Below are positions 18,713 through 27,975 of a stretch of 64,000 bases of DNA, piece by piece. This DNA comes from Oleiphilaceae bacterium. Lineage in GTDB: Bacteria > Pseudomonadota > Gammaproteobacteria > Pseudomonadales > Oleiphilaceae. The first letter of the stretch is position 1; each line of letters starts with the position of its first letter. The position numbers and the translations under genes are program-made. The stretch lies in NCBI GenBank assembly GCA_022447365.1, contig JAKVBL010000004.1:62001-126000 (forward strand). Direction: 5' to 3'. Below the pieces are notes generated by a model. It had not been told where the DNA came from. It saw only the letters and a list, made by a program, of their open reading frames with translations, and made no database searches.

Positions 18713-19625
18713 TAGCCTGCTCCTCTAAATCTTTTGCCTGATAACGCTGGAAGATCGTGATCGGCAAAATAAGTAACAGCAACATAACTACTGCCACCGC
18801 AGATGCTCCAGGCCAGTTACGCGCATTGAAGAACTCACTCCAAAGCAATTTACCAATCATCAAGGTATCTGGACCGCCCAACAATTCAGGGATAACAAAC
18901 TCACCGACGGATGGAATAAACACCAGCATTGAGCCTGCAACAATGCCCGAGACAGACAAAGGCAAGGTAATTTTGAAGAATGAACCAATTGGTCTTGCAC
19001 CAAGATCAGCAGCCGCTTCCAATAAACTCGAATCGTGCTTCACAAGGTTTGTATAAATCGGCAATACCATAAACGGTAAGTAGGCATACACAATACCGAT
19101 GTAAACCGCTATCGGAGTATGCAAAATTTCTAGGGGCTGCTCGATCACACCTAAGCCCATCAAGGCATTATTGATTAGACCGTTTTGCTTCAATATACCG
19201 ATCCAAGCGTAAATACGAATAAGGAATGATGTCCAAGATGGAAGGATGACGAGCATCAACGCGAGGTTTCTAGTGTGCGGGGGCAACTTCGCAATCGCAT
19301 AAGCAATCGGGTAACCAATCAGCAAACATAAGGTTGTAGCCGTGAACGCAATCTTCACGGAACTAATATAACCACTCAAATAAAGATCATATTCATACAA
19401 ATCAATGTAATTGAATAAGTTAAGGCTAATCGTATAAACGTCATCAACAAAACTAGTGAGGTCCGTAAACGGCGGCTGCGCTATGCGCGACTCACTAAAA
19501 GAGATCTGGAGAACAATCAGAAAGGGAATTAAGAAGAAGACAAGCAGCCAAGAAAACGGTAACAGAACGACCAGTTTCTTGCCCGATTGTTTCAGTGTTT
19601 GGGTAAATACTTGGGCGATATTCAT
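18702..19625 (-). CDS. potH: Polyamine ABC transporter permease PotH
   Basis: A 307-residue permease with an N-terminal cytosolic stretch and six membrane segments. The EAA loop is EAAADLGARPIGSFFKITLPLSVSGI. The length and the large first periplasmic loop match PotH/PotB. It overlaps potG by 4 bases (ATGA) and potI by 11, so the three are translationally coupled. Confidence 0.93.
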   Translation of the reverse strand: MNIAQVFTQTLKQSGKKLVVLLPFSWLLVFFLIPFLIVLQISFSESRIAQPPFTDLTSFVDDVYTISLNLFNYIDLYEYDLYLSGYISSVKIAFTATTLCLLIGYPIAYAIAKLPPHTRNLALMLVILPSWTSFLIRIYAWIGILKQNGLINNALMGLGVIEQPLEILHTPIAVYIGIVYAYLPFMVLPIYTNLVKHDSSLLEAAADLGARPIGSFFKITLPLSVSGIVAGSMLVFIPSVGEFVIPELLGGPDTLMIGKLLWSEFFNARNWPGASAVAVVMLLLLILPITIFQRYQAKDLEEQANEH

Positions 19626-20749
19626 GAGTTCAGCATAACTCCGCTATCGTCAGCCCAGTATACATACACCTCATCTTCCCAACTGAGGCGAGGACCATCA
19701 TCAACTTCTGACCAACGATCACTGTTGGCCATTGATACGAGTACAATTTTTTCGTTTGCTAGTTCAACGTGATAAATCGAATGGCTTCCAAGATAAGCAA
19801 TATCTTTAATCGTACCCTTCGCCCAGTTACAAGGCTGATCCGGGGCACGGCGCTTAATTTGGATTTTCTCAGGTCTGACTGCGTAGGCCATTGGCATACC
19901 CAAACTACCTACCACACCATGCGAGGCATGAATGGCAACGGTCAAATCATCGCATATTAACTCAGCATGATCAGACTCATCTTTTGATAGCGTCCCTTCA
20001 AAAATATTCACAGAGCCAATAAATTCTGCCGTCATTCGGCTATTCGGATGCTCGTATACATCCACTGGCTCGCCCACCTGGCGAATCACACCTTGATCCA
20101 TAATGCCGACGCGAGAAGCCATAGTCATCGCTTCTTCTTGGTCATGCGTTACCATCACGCATGTCACCTCAACAGCCTCTAAGATATCGACAATTTCAAG
20201 CTGCATTTGAGTACGCAGTTTTTTATCTAAGGCACCCATTGGCTCATCCAACAGGAGTAACTTAGGCTCTTTAGCCAAACTACGAGCTAGCGCAACACGT
20301 TGCTGTTGCCCTCCAGATAATTGATGCGGTTTTCGCTTCGCATATTCCGTCATACGAACAAGGTTTAATACTTCTTCAACTTTATTAGCAATCGCAGGTC
20401 TTGAGAGATTATCGTGCTTCAGACCAAAGGCAATATTTTGCTCGACCGTCATATGAGGAAATAGAGCGTAGGATTGAAACATCATATTAACCGGACGCTC
20501 ATAAGGAGGAACATCCAACATACTTTGACCATCAAGAATGATGTCACCAGACGTAGGCTTTTCAAAACCTGCCAACATTCTTAATAAAGTAGATTTACCA
20601 CAACCAGAAGCACCAAGCAGAGCGAAAATTTCTCCTTGATAGATATCTAAGCTAACGTCGTTGACTGCTTTGAAACCATCAAAATCTTTAACAACTTGAG
20701 AAATAGATAGGTGAACATTTTTTTTATCATCGGCAAATGATGACGCCAT
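19622..20749 (-). CDS. potG: Polyamine ABC transporter ATPase PotG
   Basis: A 375-residue ATPase. Walker A (GASGCGKST), the signature LSGGQQQRVALARSLA, Walker B (LLLLDEP) and the switch histidine (VTHDQEEA) are intact, and the C-terminal TOBE region (VRPEKIQIKRR) is present. I chose ATG 20749, which has GGAG 6 bases upstream, over the in-frame 20770. It is the first gene of the potG-H-I-F operon and has PuuR-like motifs in its upstream region. Confidence 0.94.
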   Translation of the reverse strand: MASSFADDKKNVHLSISQVVKDFDGFKAVNDVSLDIYQGEIFALLGASGCGKSTLLRMLAGFEKPTSGDIILDGQSMLDVPPYERPVNMMFQSYALFPHMTVEQNIAFGLKHDNLSRPAIANKVEEVLNLVRMTEYAKRKPHQLSGGQQQRVALARSLAKEPKLLLLDEPMGALDKKLRTQMQLEIVDILEAVEVTCVMVTHDQEEAMTMASRVGIMDQGVIRQVGEPVDVYEHPNSRMTAEFIGSVNIFEGTLSKDESDHAELICDDLTVAIHASHGVVGSLGMPMAYAVRPEKIQIKRRAPDQPCNWAKGTIKDIAYLGSHSIYHVELANEKIVLVSMANSDRWSEVDDGPRLSWEDEVYVYWADDSGVMLNS

Positions 20750-20821
20750 GATTTTCTCCAAAAACAACAACCGCTCTTCGGCTTTTTATTATGTATGCAA
20801 AGATGCTGCCAAGTTGGCACT

Positions 20822-20846
20822 ATATCAAACAGAAGCGTTCAATTTA
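20822..20846 (-). promoter_or_regulatory. Putative PuuR-type operator of the pot operon
   Basis: ATATCAAAC (20822-20830) is followed by CGTTCAATTTA (20836-20846), the reverse form of the same TATAT(TG/CA)AAC element, about 75-95 bases before potG. The pair would suit a dimeric regulator. The rest of the 236-base gap up to the GNAT gene shows no gene. Confidence 0.5.
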
Positions 20847-20985
20847 TGCAACAGCACATCTTAATACTAATCAGTTCACAAACATTAAACCGGTCAGAGT
20901 TCACGTTTGATAAATCGCACACCTTAAACAATACACACAAAGCCATATTTGCGCACCACGAAAATGCATCAACCTTCTAGCTCGT

Positions 20986-21471
20986 TCACTTAAGGTGCGC
21001 GGACATATACAAGGCCTCATCTCCGTAGCCTGCACTAATCTGGCTCTCCGCCAAAATCTCAAACCCAAAAGAGCACCAAAACTGTTCTGAGCCTTGTACG
21101 GCCACCAAATGCACTTGCTTATAATGATTCAAACGTGCAAAATTTAACACACTTAAGACGAGTTCTTTGGCTGCCCCCTGACCTCTAGCATCAGGGTGCA
21201 AGGCCAGATCATGTATGAATAGATCATCAGTTTCCGGCAGAGCATTAAGCTCAACATGCAATTTAGGTATGTCATTAATCGGCCAGGGATGCGCTAAACA
21301 ATATCCGAGCAAGTCCTCGTCATTACGAATAGCTAAACACGTCTCAGGTGCAAGCAGCCATTTCGCTTTGAGCACGTCTACTGATTCAGGGTAGTCATCC
21401 GCATACGCTTTGTGCTGAATATCAATGATACGAGACCAATCAGCGTGATTTATGGCATCTATTGAAAACAT
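20986..21471 (-). CDS. GNAT-family N-acetyltransferase
   Basis: A 161-residue GNAT-fold protein. The acetyl-CoA-binding motif A is visible as LFIHDLALHPDARGQGAAKELVLSVL (about 90-115), and the following VAVQGSEQFWCSFGFE is motif B. The substrate cannot be told. It is divergent from the gamma-glutamylcyclotransferase-like gene, with only about 30 bases between the two starts, so they share a promoter region. Confidence 0.9.
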   Translation of the reverse strand: MFSIDAINHADWSRIIDIQHKAYADDYPESVDVLKAKWLLAPETCLAIRNDEDLLGYCLAHPWPINDIPKLHVELNALPETDDLFIHDLALHPDARGQGAAKELVLSVLNFARLNHYKQVHLVAVQGSEQFWCSFGFEILAESQISAGYGDEALYMSAHLK

Positions 21472-21501
21472 TGTTACTACAACCCTTAAGCATTGAAGAC
21501 C

Positions 21502-21942
21502 ATGAATATTTTTGCATACGGCACATTAATGTATCCCGAACTTCTCGCGCAGTTAACCAAGAAGGAATGGCAAATGACGCCAGCTACATTACATGGTTAT
21601 CGCCGCTGCATTTTATTAAAAGAAGGTTTTGGGTCTTCTCCAATTATCGTACCCGATAAAAACGCTTCCGTAACCGGAAAAATTTTATACAACGTTGATC
21701 CAGAAATCTTCAATTTATTAGACGCTTACGAGTGCCTTGATCAAGGTATCTATGCTCGTAAATCTGTCACCGCTATCTGCAAGAATAGCAACAGCATCAT
21801 TGACGTAGAATGCTATGAAGCTGGCTCTTCAGATATCACATTCGGCGGGATCTGGAATCAAGCACAATTTGAATCGGCATATTATGAGCATTTTAAAACG
21901 CACATCATTCCAGAGTTTTTGAGCGAGTACTTTTCATCATGA
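21502..21942 (+). CDS. Gamma-glutamylcyclotransferase family (AIG2/GGCT-like) protein
   Basis: A 146-residue protein with the family opening MNIFAYGTLMYPELL (the YGTL loop that binds the gamma-glutamyl group) and LLDAYECLDQGIYARKSV, which contains the catalytic-region glutamate. A TTG at 21493 is in frame, but the ATG at 21502 fits the family. Such enzymes cleave gamma-glutamyl amines or peptides to 5-oxoproline, which would be of interest beside the gamma-glutamyl polyamine pathway, but the substrate is not shown. Its stop overlaps the start of a broken cation-efflux gene (ATGA). Confidence 0.82.
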   Translation: MNIFAYGTLMYPELLAQLTKKEWQMTPATLHGYRRCILLKEGFGSSPIIVPDKNASVTGKILYNVDPEIFNLLDAYECLDQGIYARKSVTAICKNSNSIIDVECYEAGSSDITFGGIWNQAQFESAYYEHFKTHIIPEFLSEYFSS

Positions 21943-22211
21943 GCGAACAAAGAATTCTCTTACTCTCAGTATTTGCATCAACATTCTTTGCCGTTTTTGG
22001 ATTGGTATTAGGCATCATCAGCGGCTCTGGCATGATCCTATTTGATTCCGTTTATTCAGCGATGAATATCGGCTTAACCGTTCTGTCTATGTAAATCATC
22101 AAAGTGGTCGAAGCAGGACAATCACCAAGATTCCCTTATGGCAAATCGCTATTTGAACCGCTGTTCATTCTTTTAAATAATCATCAAAGCTTTCTTGCAA
22201 ATAATTACTAA
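21939..22211 (+). pseudogene. Fossil of a cation-diffusion-facilitator (CDF) efflux gene
   Basis: An ATG overlapping the previous stop opens a 51-codon frame that begins MSEQRILLLSVFASTFFAVF and ends in TAA (22092-22094). Read through that stop, the same frame continues as GQSPRFPYGKSLFEPLFILLNN up to about 22182, then hits another TAA (22209). The first helix with SGSxxILFD and the RFPYG..FEPL block are the first part of CDF-family transporters, such as CzcD/FieF relatives. The remaining roughly 200 residues are absent. The gene is thus disrupted by a stop and truncated at about 22175. Confidence 0.7.
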
Positions 22212-22311
22212 ATGGAGTTGATCGCAAGTCAACTTCGTTGGCATTGGCAAGGTTTAGTACCACCACTGATGAACAGCAAAATAGTACTGTAGAGGGTAAA
22301 AAACATTTCAT
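22165..22311 (-). CDS. Small ORF with signal peptide, possibly a truncated secreted protein
   Basis: A 48-codon frame beginning MKCFLPSTVLFCCSSVVVLN, with a signal-peptide-like hydrophobic core and a possible cleavage after ANA, then NEVDLRSTPFSNYLQESFDDYLKE before the stop. It overlaps the 3' end of the CDF fossil on the other strand, and its last codons lie in CDF-derived sequence. I read it as the N-terminal remnant of a secreted protein whose remainder was lost. It could also be a genuine small peptide gene. Confidence 0.4.
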   Translation of the reverse strand: MKCFLPSTVLFCCSSVVVLNLANANEVDLRSTPFSNYLQESFDDYLKE

Positions 22312-22576
22312 TTTTAAGCCTCATTGATTGAACAATGGAATCATAGTAACTTTCTAAATATGATCAAATAGTGAACAAATACGTTCGTTGCTGATCAGAC
22401 TTAGAGCGCTCGTGCACATTTCATTCACATTCGGTTCAGTAGGTTTTAATTTAGTGATCAGATTGGTAATGGAAGCTAAGCTGAGATCAAGGCTCCCTTA
22501 GTCGGGGTAGGTAAAAGTTCGGGGATTGGACAGTTCTAATTTTAATCAATAACTTATAACAGGTCAGGAGCTATCG
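22312..22576. other. Intergenic stretch before the PepSY gene
   Basis: No gene is visible on either strand. The sequence AGGTCAGGAGCT just before the ATG at 22577 contains its ribosome site. Confidence 0.5.
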
Positions 22577-22909
22577 ATGCAGAATAAAATTTTAGGCAGT
22601 ATCGTTTTTGTTGCCGCTAGCGTTTTAGGAGCTTTAACTTATGCTGTAGAAGAGTCAACTCACATTAGTGAAGAACAAGCAATCGAAAATGCACTTGGTG
22701 CGCTCGATATAGAAGTTATAGGCATTCGGTTTGACGAACCTGACACTCAGTGGGACGTATTCATCCGAACGAAAGATCAAGCTTATGAAATTGAGGTAAA
22801 TGCTATTAGCGGCGAGATCATCGCCGTCGAGAAAGAGAGCCTTGATGAAATTCAATCCGAGCTTTCCGGTAACTTGTCGCACGAAGGTGTCGAAGGCGAT
22901 ACCGACTAA
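22577..22909 (+). CDS. PepSY domain-containing exported protein
   Basis: A 110-residue protein with a signal peptide (residues 1-23, ending TYA-VEE) and a single PepSY domain: ISEEQAIENALGAL, then WDVFIRTKDQAYEIEVNAISGEIIAVEKE. PepSY domains are small periplasmic modules found in peptidase inhibitors and in partners of two-component systems. Strongly acidic C-terminus. A clear ribosome site (AGGAG) is 8 bases upstream. No two-component genes are next to it, so no specific role is suggested. Confidence 0.88.
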   Translation: MQNKILGSIVFVAASVLGALTYAVEESTHISEEQAIENALGALDIEVIGIRFDEPDTQWDVFIRTKDQAYEIEVNAISGEIIAVEKESLDEIQSELSGNLSHEGVEGDTD

Positions 22910-23365
22910 TCGCGTAGCAATGCTCTTACTATTTGTTGTTACTCAGAACCAATAAGACAGGGTGAAAGATCTATTCTAGTTGTATGAGTAGCTCAATCCG
23001 GTGAGGACCAATAAGTGAAATACGCGAAAAGGGTGGCCCTGATCGATCTATGAGGCAAAGATCGGATTAAATGATAGGTAAAGTATAATCCGATGTACGC
23101 TTGCGAGCAGAAGCAGTCTTTTCGTTAGCCATCGAAACGGCGCTCTCTAACAGCCGCTAATGTCTAGAATCCACGAGTTTCCACGACGGAATACGTACAC
23201 TTTTTTAAATACAAACTACTTATATTCGAGCAGCATGTTGATATCAGAAATCCTTATTTTATGACCCCATCGCTAGCCAACCGCTCATCATGGGGAATTA
23301 CTGCACTAAGTGAACAAAAATGAGATGGTCTGCGTAACTATAATTTACGAACTTGGCTAGCTTTA
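22910..23365. other. 456-base stretch without a recognisable gene
   Basis: All six frames are broken by frequent stops and no family resemblance was found. It looks like decayed sequence, in keeping with the neighbouring fossils. Confidence 0.5.
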
Positions 23366-24187
23366 ATGGACTTAGTATTTTTTGATTTAGATGGCACCTT
23401 ACTGAATAAATCTTCGGAAATATCTGCATTCACTCTCGATACTCTTCAGATGCTTAAGGAAAAAGGTATTGCGCACACCTTGGCGACGGGGAGAACAATG
23501 TCATCAGCCCAACAAATTATTCATGTCTATGACTTCGACCTGCCGCATATTTACTGCAATGGCGTAGCCCTCTGGGATCCGAAACACCAATCTCTAACTT
23601 TGGATAATCTACTCAGTCAAAATGACATTGACACTATTGTTGATTTTTCACTTTCGAAAGGAGTAGCTCCATTTATCAACACCATAGATAGTCTTCATCA
23701 ACACACTATTTTTTATCCCACTCTTCAACGACAAATTGAAAAAGACCTCGTGGATAATTACTACGCGAAGAGCAATCTCAAACTCAGGCCGCTTTCTGAG
23801 TTTGAAACACATTGCCGAGTTACCAATATCAGCATGATCGGAGATACCGATCTGATACAGGTGCTTTGGCAGTATTTTAATGAGTTTGACTCAATAGTTG
23901 CTTACTCTGGCACGGCTATAGAGGGCGATCATTATAGTTGGATGGATGTCCATCATCGATTAGCCAACAAAGGTAGTGCCGTGAAGTCCTTAAAAGAGCA
24001 ACTAGGTGCCAGCAACGTCATATGTTTTGGTGACAGTTACAACGATGAGACAATGTTTAATTTAGCAGATGAGTGTTATGCACCCGAGAACGCCAAAACT
24101 GTCATTAAAAAGTTGGCCAACGAAGTTATAGGCCATCACCATCAAGATGGCGTAGCGCACTTTTTAAGAGAACGTTTCTCACTCTGA
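23366..24187 (+). CDS. Cof-type HAD-IIB family hydrolase
   Basis: A 273-residue phosphatase of the HAD superfamily, IIB cap type. Motif I is FFDLDGTLLNKSSEIS (nucleophile Asp in DLDGT), motif II is LATGRT, and motifs III/IV are NKGSAVKSLKEQLG and CFGDSYNDETMF near the C-terminus. Such enzymes dephosphorylate sugar phosphates, pyridoxal phosphate or nucleotide-derived substrates. The substrate is unknown here. It stands alone in the accessory stretch. Confidence 0.92.
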   Translation: MDLVFFDLDGTLLNKSSEISAFTLDTLQMLKEKGIAHTLATGRTMSSAQQIIHVYDFDLPHIYCNGVALWDPKHQSLTLDNLLSQNDIDTIVDFSLSKGVAPFINTIDSLHQHTIFYPTLQRQIEKDLVDNYYAKSNLKLRPLSEFETHCRVTNISMIGDTDLIQVLWQYFNEFDSIVAYSGTAIEGDHYSWMDVHHRLANKGSAVKSLKEQLGASNVICFGDSYNDETMFNLADECYAPENAKTVIKKLANEVIGHHHQDGVAHFLRERFSL

Positions 24188-24219
24188 CTGTACTTCTATC
24201 ATCGTGTTCACTTTATTCA

Positions 24220-24351
24220 ATGCACGGCGAGCAAATCGAAATACTCTTGCACGCCTTTCAAAGCAAACAATGCAAGGTTAGCGTGTCAGCGCCCAAGAGC
24301 ATCAACGTCGTGCGTGGTGAGCTTTTAGAGCCTGCAGAGTGCGCCGAATAA
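24220..24351 (+). CDS. 43-codon ORF of unknown function
   Basis: The frame starts MHGEQIEILLHAFQSKQCKV and ends LLEPAECAE before TAA. Its composition and its alternating hydrophobic/polar pattern look coding-like, but there is no clear ribosome site and I do not recognise a family. It may be the remnant of a longer gene. Confidence 0.3.
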   Translation: MHGEQIEILLHAFQSKQCKVSVSAPKSINVVRGELLEPAECAE

Positions 24352-24597
24352 GGCTTAGGTTAAGTGCCCGCTAGCAAGCGGCCTTGTACTTAGCCTGCTC
24401 CCTAGGAGAAGCAGTCTTGCAAGCATACAAGCCTAAAGCCTCCTTTCCTCTTGAAGCACGCATTAAGAGGTTCGCGGACCTTTGAAAGAAAGTTCGCTAC
24501 GAGACCTGTAGAAATAGACCTGTCACCTTTTTTCCTTGATTCTGAACTCGCTGAAAGTTTAGGAAAAAGTGCGGGAGAGCATTGCAAGTTGCATTAT

Positions 24598-24696
24598 GTG
24601 AGTCTGGTGGTGGAGATTACCATCACGATCGCCTTAATTTGTAACTTCCTCTTTTTGCCGGCCTTGTTGTTGAAAGTGGATAAAAATAAGTCTTAG
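24598..24696 (+). pseudogene. Possible C-terminal fossil of an RND/MMPL-type transporter
   Basis: A short in-frame stretch, VVEITITIALICNFLFLPALLL followed by KVDKNKS and a stop, resembles the last transmembrane helix of MMPL/RND exporters (TIxxALIxxFLxLPALLL). The sequence in front of it does not continue the family. The rest of 24352-24597 holds no recognisable gene. Identification rests on one helix and is tentative. Confidence 0.35.
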
Positions 24697-24758
24697 GGAT
24701 AACTCGCATTGAGTTTCCCTTCTGGTGGTTGCAGAAACGTTTTTGGCAGTCTCGTTAA

Positions 24759-26435
24759 CTAAAAATAAAGTATGATACTGCCAGCAACTGTTAGTAAAAC
24801 ATTTGCAAAAGCATAGGCTCCAGTATAACCAAGCGAGGGCAAGCTGCTGTTTGCTGCCTTTGTAACGACGCTCAATGATGCACCACTGGTCATGGAACCG
24901 GTGATTCCCCCCAGTAAATAAACAGGGTGGATCTTTAATACAAAGCGTCCAAATGCGTAACCAGCAGCAATGGGGACGGTTGTTACCACGATGCCGGCTA
25001 AAATTAATGTTGGGCCTGCGGCTGCAAGCGTCTCGATAATGTCGGCGCCGGCTCGCAGTCCAACTCCCGCCATAAATAGTAATAAACCGAACTCCATCAA
25101 AAACCATCTAGCTGCGTCAGGCATACGTCCAAAAGTAGGTTTCACACTCCTCAGATAACCAATTGCTAAACCGGATGCCAGTAGGCCTCCTGCGGAACCA
25201 AGTCCAATCGAGAGGTTACCAATGTTAACGGCAAACAAGCCAATCAATACGCCGATAGCGATCCCGAACGAAAAGGTCACCATATCTGTTTCCATCATTG
25301 CACGTTCAACGTGCCCAAGGTCCTTACCCAGCAGGTCAATGTATTCACCCAAACCAGTTACGGTAAGAATGTCGCCTTTTTTTAATTCAATATCGGGATC
25401 ACATGGGATTTCTACGCGCGTGCGAGTAAGCTTTTTAAGCAGCACGCCGTATTGCTGGGGTAACTTGATATCTGATAGTTTTTTGCCTGTGATAGCAGGA
25501 TTGATGACTACGATTTGAGCGGTATCGATTAAAGCATCAGTATTCTTTTCCGGAGTGATTTCTTGGCCCACATCAGCAAGAATTTCTGTGAAATATTCCG
25601 CGGTGCCAAGAATTAGAATTTCGTCGTCTAGCTGTAACCTGATGTTGGGGTTGCTGGCCAAGACCTCACCGTTTCGGCGCACTCTAACAACGGATCGTTT
25701 GTCCCAGTATTTTTCAGCCAAATCCGCAACAGGGACTTTGGTAAGAGATTCATTTGTTAGTCGGTAAACTCGAGCAGAGATATTACCAATATTATAGTCA
25801 TCACTACCTTGTCTGGCTTCCTCCATACGCTTTGCCTCGGCTGCGAGATTTATCCCGAGGAGTTGTGGAAGCATTTTGATAATCGCAATGAGACCAGCCA
25901 AGCCAAAGATGTATGTAATTGCATAACCAGTAGCAACATTACCGATCATCTCATCGACTGTAATCCCCTCAGGTGGCAGGACTTGGCCTGACCTAAGCGC
26001 CTCTTGCGCGGCGGCAAGTGTAGGCGAACTGGTAAGACCACCAGAGAGTAAACCGGCTGATGTGCCAGGTGACATATCAAGTATATAAGACGCCGTAATC
26101 GCGATGCCAAAACCAGTCGTGGCGATCACAAGAGCCAGAAGAAAATACTTCAAACCATCTGTTCTGAGTACATCAAAAAAACTTGGTCCCGCTTGATATC
26201 CCACTGAAAAAATGAATAAGGCAAAACCCACTGATTGGGCTCCGGGTGACATTTCAAAACCAAAATGCCCTAGGAAAAGCCCTGCAAATAGCACTCCTGC
26301 AACAGGCCCGAGAGAAAACGACCCTATTCTGATATCGCCAAGTAGATATCCAATCCCGATAATTAGGAATAGAGTCAGGACAGGTTGGTTTGAGAGCAAG
26401 TGGAGAAATTGCTCAAAGACCGTATAGGTTTCCAT
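24759..26435 (-). CDS. AspT/YidE-type antiporter (aspartate:alanine exchanger family)
   Basis: A 558-residue membrane protein of the AAE family. Two halves of about five helices each (residues 15-190 and 375-558) flank a cytosolic region with two RCK_C (TrkA-C) domains (about 200-370, for example DDEILILGTAEYF and KGDILTVTGLGEYI). Repeated GLLSGGLTSSPTLAAA and LLGGITGSMTSGASLSVV motifs, one per half, are the family signature. AspT exchanges aspartate for alanine; other members export succinate or similar acids. The neighbouring aspartoacylase, which would release aspartate, supports an aspartate-related substrate, but this is inference. Confidence 0.85.
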   Translation of the reverse strand: METYTVFEQFLHLLSNQPVLTLFLIIGIGYLLGDIRIGSFSLGPVAGVLFAGLFLGHFGFEMSPGAQSVGFALFIFSVGYQAGPSFFDVLRTDGLKYFLLALVIATTGFGIAITASYILDMSPGTSAGLLSGGLTSSPTLAAAQEALRSGQVLPPEGITVDEMIGNVATGYAITYIFGLAGLIAIIKMLPQLLGINLAAEAKRMEEARQGSDDYNIGNISARVYRLTNESLTKVPVADLAEKYWDKRSVVRVRRNGEVLASNPNIRLQLDDEILILGTAEYFTEILADVGQEITPEKNTDALIDTAQIVVINPAITGKKLSDIKLPQQYGVLLKKLTRTRVEIPCDPDIELKKGDILTVTGLGEYIDLLGKDLGHVERAMMETDMVTFSFGIAIGVLIGLFAVNIGNLSIGLGSAGGLLASGLAIGYLRSVKPTFGRMPDAARWFLMEFGLLLFMAGVGLRAGADIIETLAAAGPTLILAGIVVTTVPIAAGYAFGRFVLKIHPVYLLGGITGSMTSGASLSVVTKAANSSLPSLGYTGAYAFANVLLTVAGSIILYF

Positions 26436-27093
26436 ATCGAAAGTCCTTTTGACCTTGTTTAGTTGGTAGGAGTTGGTTGTTGAGTTTTATATTATTGGCC
26501 ATAACAGAAACAAAGCATAAATTTTTATAGTTTGAGTGATAGGGTGGTCCGAGTAAAAATATGGGACAAGCTAGGTATCTTGATACTTCGTGGTGCATTT
26601 AAAATGATTAGGGTATACCTAACTTTCGCCCGCTGCTTTCTTATTATGATTCATTAGGTTAATCATGCAGTACTATGGCAACGCAAATTCGATGTCAGAT
26701 CAAACTCAGTCATTCAATGTCTGGTATTTTTATCCACTTCGTATCAACTTTGGAAGCGCACATGAGCCCCAATATTTTGTTGTCGAGGTATCTCTGAACA
26801 TCCCTAAGTTAACGTCAGAAAATTTGTAGTTGCGAACTAAACCTATCAACGACAGCTGCTTATTCCTAAAGTAAGCTTGTGTCTAGTAGCGGAAGCCGCC
26901 GTCATTCCATTCGAGACAGCTGCAGTCCTCTTGAACCAGCCATTTCGTCCGCTAATCGTTTGAGACGGCCATGCTTGAGGATCTTACTCGGCGCCCTATA
27001 CAAAATTACGGGCATTATTTAATATTTGAACTGTCAAATTATAATGTTGTTTCTTCTCTCTTAATCTAATCAAGCTTCTTTAGCATTAAATAT
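26436..27093. other. 658-base intergenic region between divergent AspT-like and aspartoacylase genes
   Basis: No gene is supported. It contains the perfect 8-bp palindrome GGTATACC (26612-26619) within AGGGTATACCT, which could be an operator for one of the divergent genes. The rest (26650-27000) looks like decayed sequence. Confidence 0.45.
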
Positions 27094-27975
27094 ATGATCC
27101 AAGTTTTGATCGTAGGCGGTACCCACGGCAATGAGCGTACTGGCGTTCAGTTAATTCGTCGTTTACAGGTAAGTCCGACAGAGTTAGAGCGCAATCATTT
27201 TGTAGCGAAAACCTTATTGGCCAACCAATTAGCGATGGCAAATAACCGGAGATACCTCGATCAGGATTTGAATCGATGTTTTAGTGAAGAGTTGCTCAGT
27301 AATATACCGGAGAATCGAGAACAATCCCGAGCAAAAGAAATAAATGAACAATTTGGGCCCAAAGGCCCTAACACTCAGACTGACTGGATTATTGACCTAC
27401 ATACCACTACAGCAAATATGGGGATTACGCTTATAGTTCAGCAGAACGATCCGCTTGCTTTGGATATGGCCCTTTATGTGCAAAAACAACTACCAGGCGC
27501 TGTAATATTTTATGAAGATAACGCCCCTACTACAAATTCTTTTCTTTGTTCGATAGCCAAGCATGGTTTTCTCATTGAAGTTGGTCCTGTAGCGCAAGGC
27601 TTGCTTCGGTGGGATGCTTTTGAACACACACGCCAAGCATTGAGCCATGCCTTAGACTTTATCGATTTACAATTAAGTGGACAACTGAGCCTACCCTCTA
27701 TCCGAGAAGCCGACGTCTTCCAGTTTACTGAGAAACTGCATTTGCCGCGGGATGAAAGTGGTGAAATCATCGGCATGATACACCCGCAATTACAGGATCA
27801 GGATTATTGTCAATTATCCCCGGGCGAGCCAATTTTTATTTTGGACACCGGAGAAACAGTCTTGTTTGAGTATCACGAACCGGTCTATGTCGCTTTTGTT
27901 AATGAAGCCGCCTATTATGACCAGGCTCATGGCCTGTCACTCATGCGCAAGAGACACCTAACGTGGACCGACTGA
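27094..27975 (+). CDS. Aspartoacylase (AstE/AspA family zinc hydrolase)
   Basis: A 293-residue zinc carboxypeptidase-like enzyme. Zinc ligands are seen in GGTHGNERTG (residues 8-17, His and Glu) and the later histidine of IDLHTTTANMG. The RRYLDQDLNR motif binds the substrate carboxylate, and the catalytic-glutamate segment is LIEVGPVAQG. The family cleaves N-acetylaspartate to acetate and aspartate. Length and motifs follow the aspartoacylase branch rather than AstE. It is divergent from the AspT-like exchanger. Confidence 0.85.
   Translation: MIQVLIVGGTHGNERTGVQLIRRLQVSPTELERNHFVAKTLLANQLAMANNRRYLDQDLNRCFSEELLSNIPENREQSRAKEINEQFGPKGPNTQTDWIIDLHTTTANMGITLIVQQNDPLALDMALYVQKQLPGAVIFYEDNAPTTNSFLCSIAKHGFLIEVGPVAQGLLRWDAFEHTRQALSHALDFIDLQLSGQLSLPSIREADVFQFTEKLHLPRDESGEIIGMIHPQLQDQDYCQLSPGEPIFILDTGETVLFEYHEPVYVAFVNEAAYYDQAHGLSLMRKRHLTWTD

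Noticed and set aside
20810..20830. A possible sigma-54 promoter (TTGGCAC) before the pot operon
   Set aside because: The required GC element at -12 with the correct spacing is missing and it lies on the wrong strand for potG.
24634..25107. A 157-codon minus-strand frame
   Set aside because: It overlaps the AspT-like gene out of frame and is rich in Cys/Trp/Arg, as expected from a shadow.
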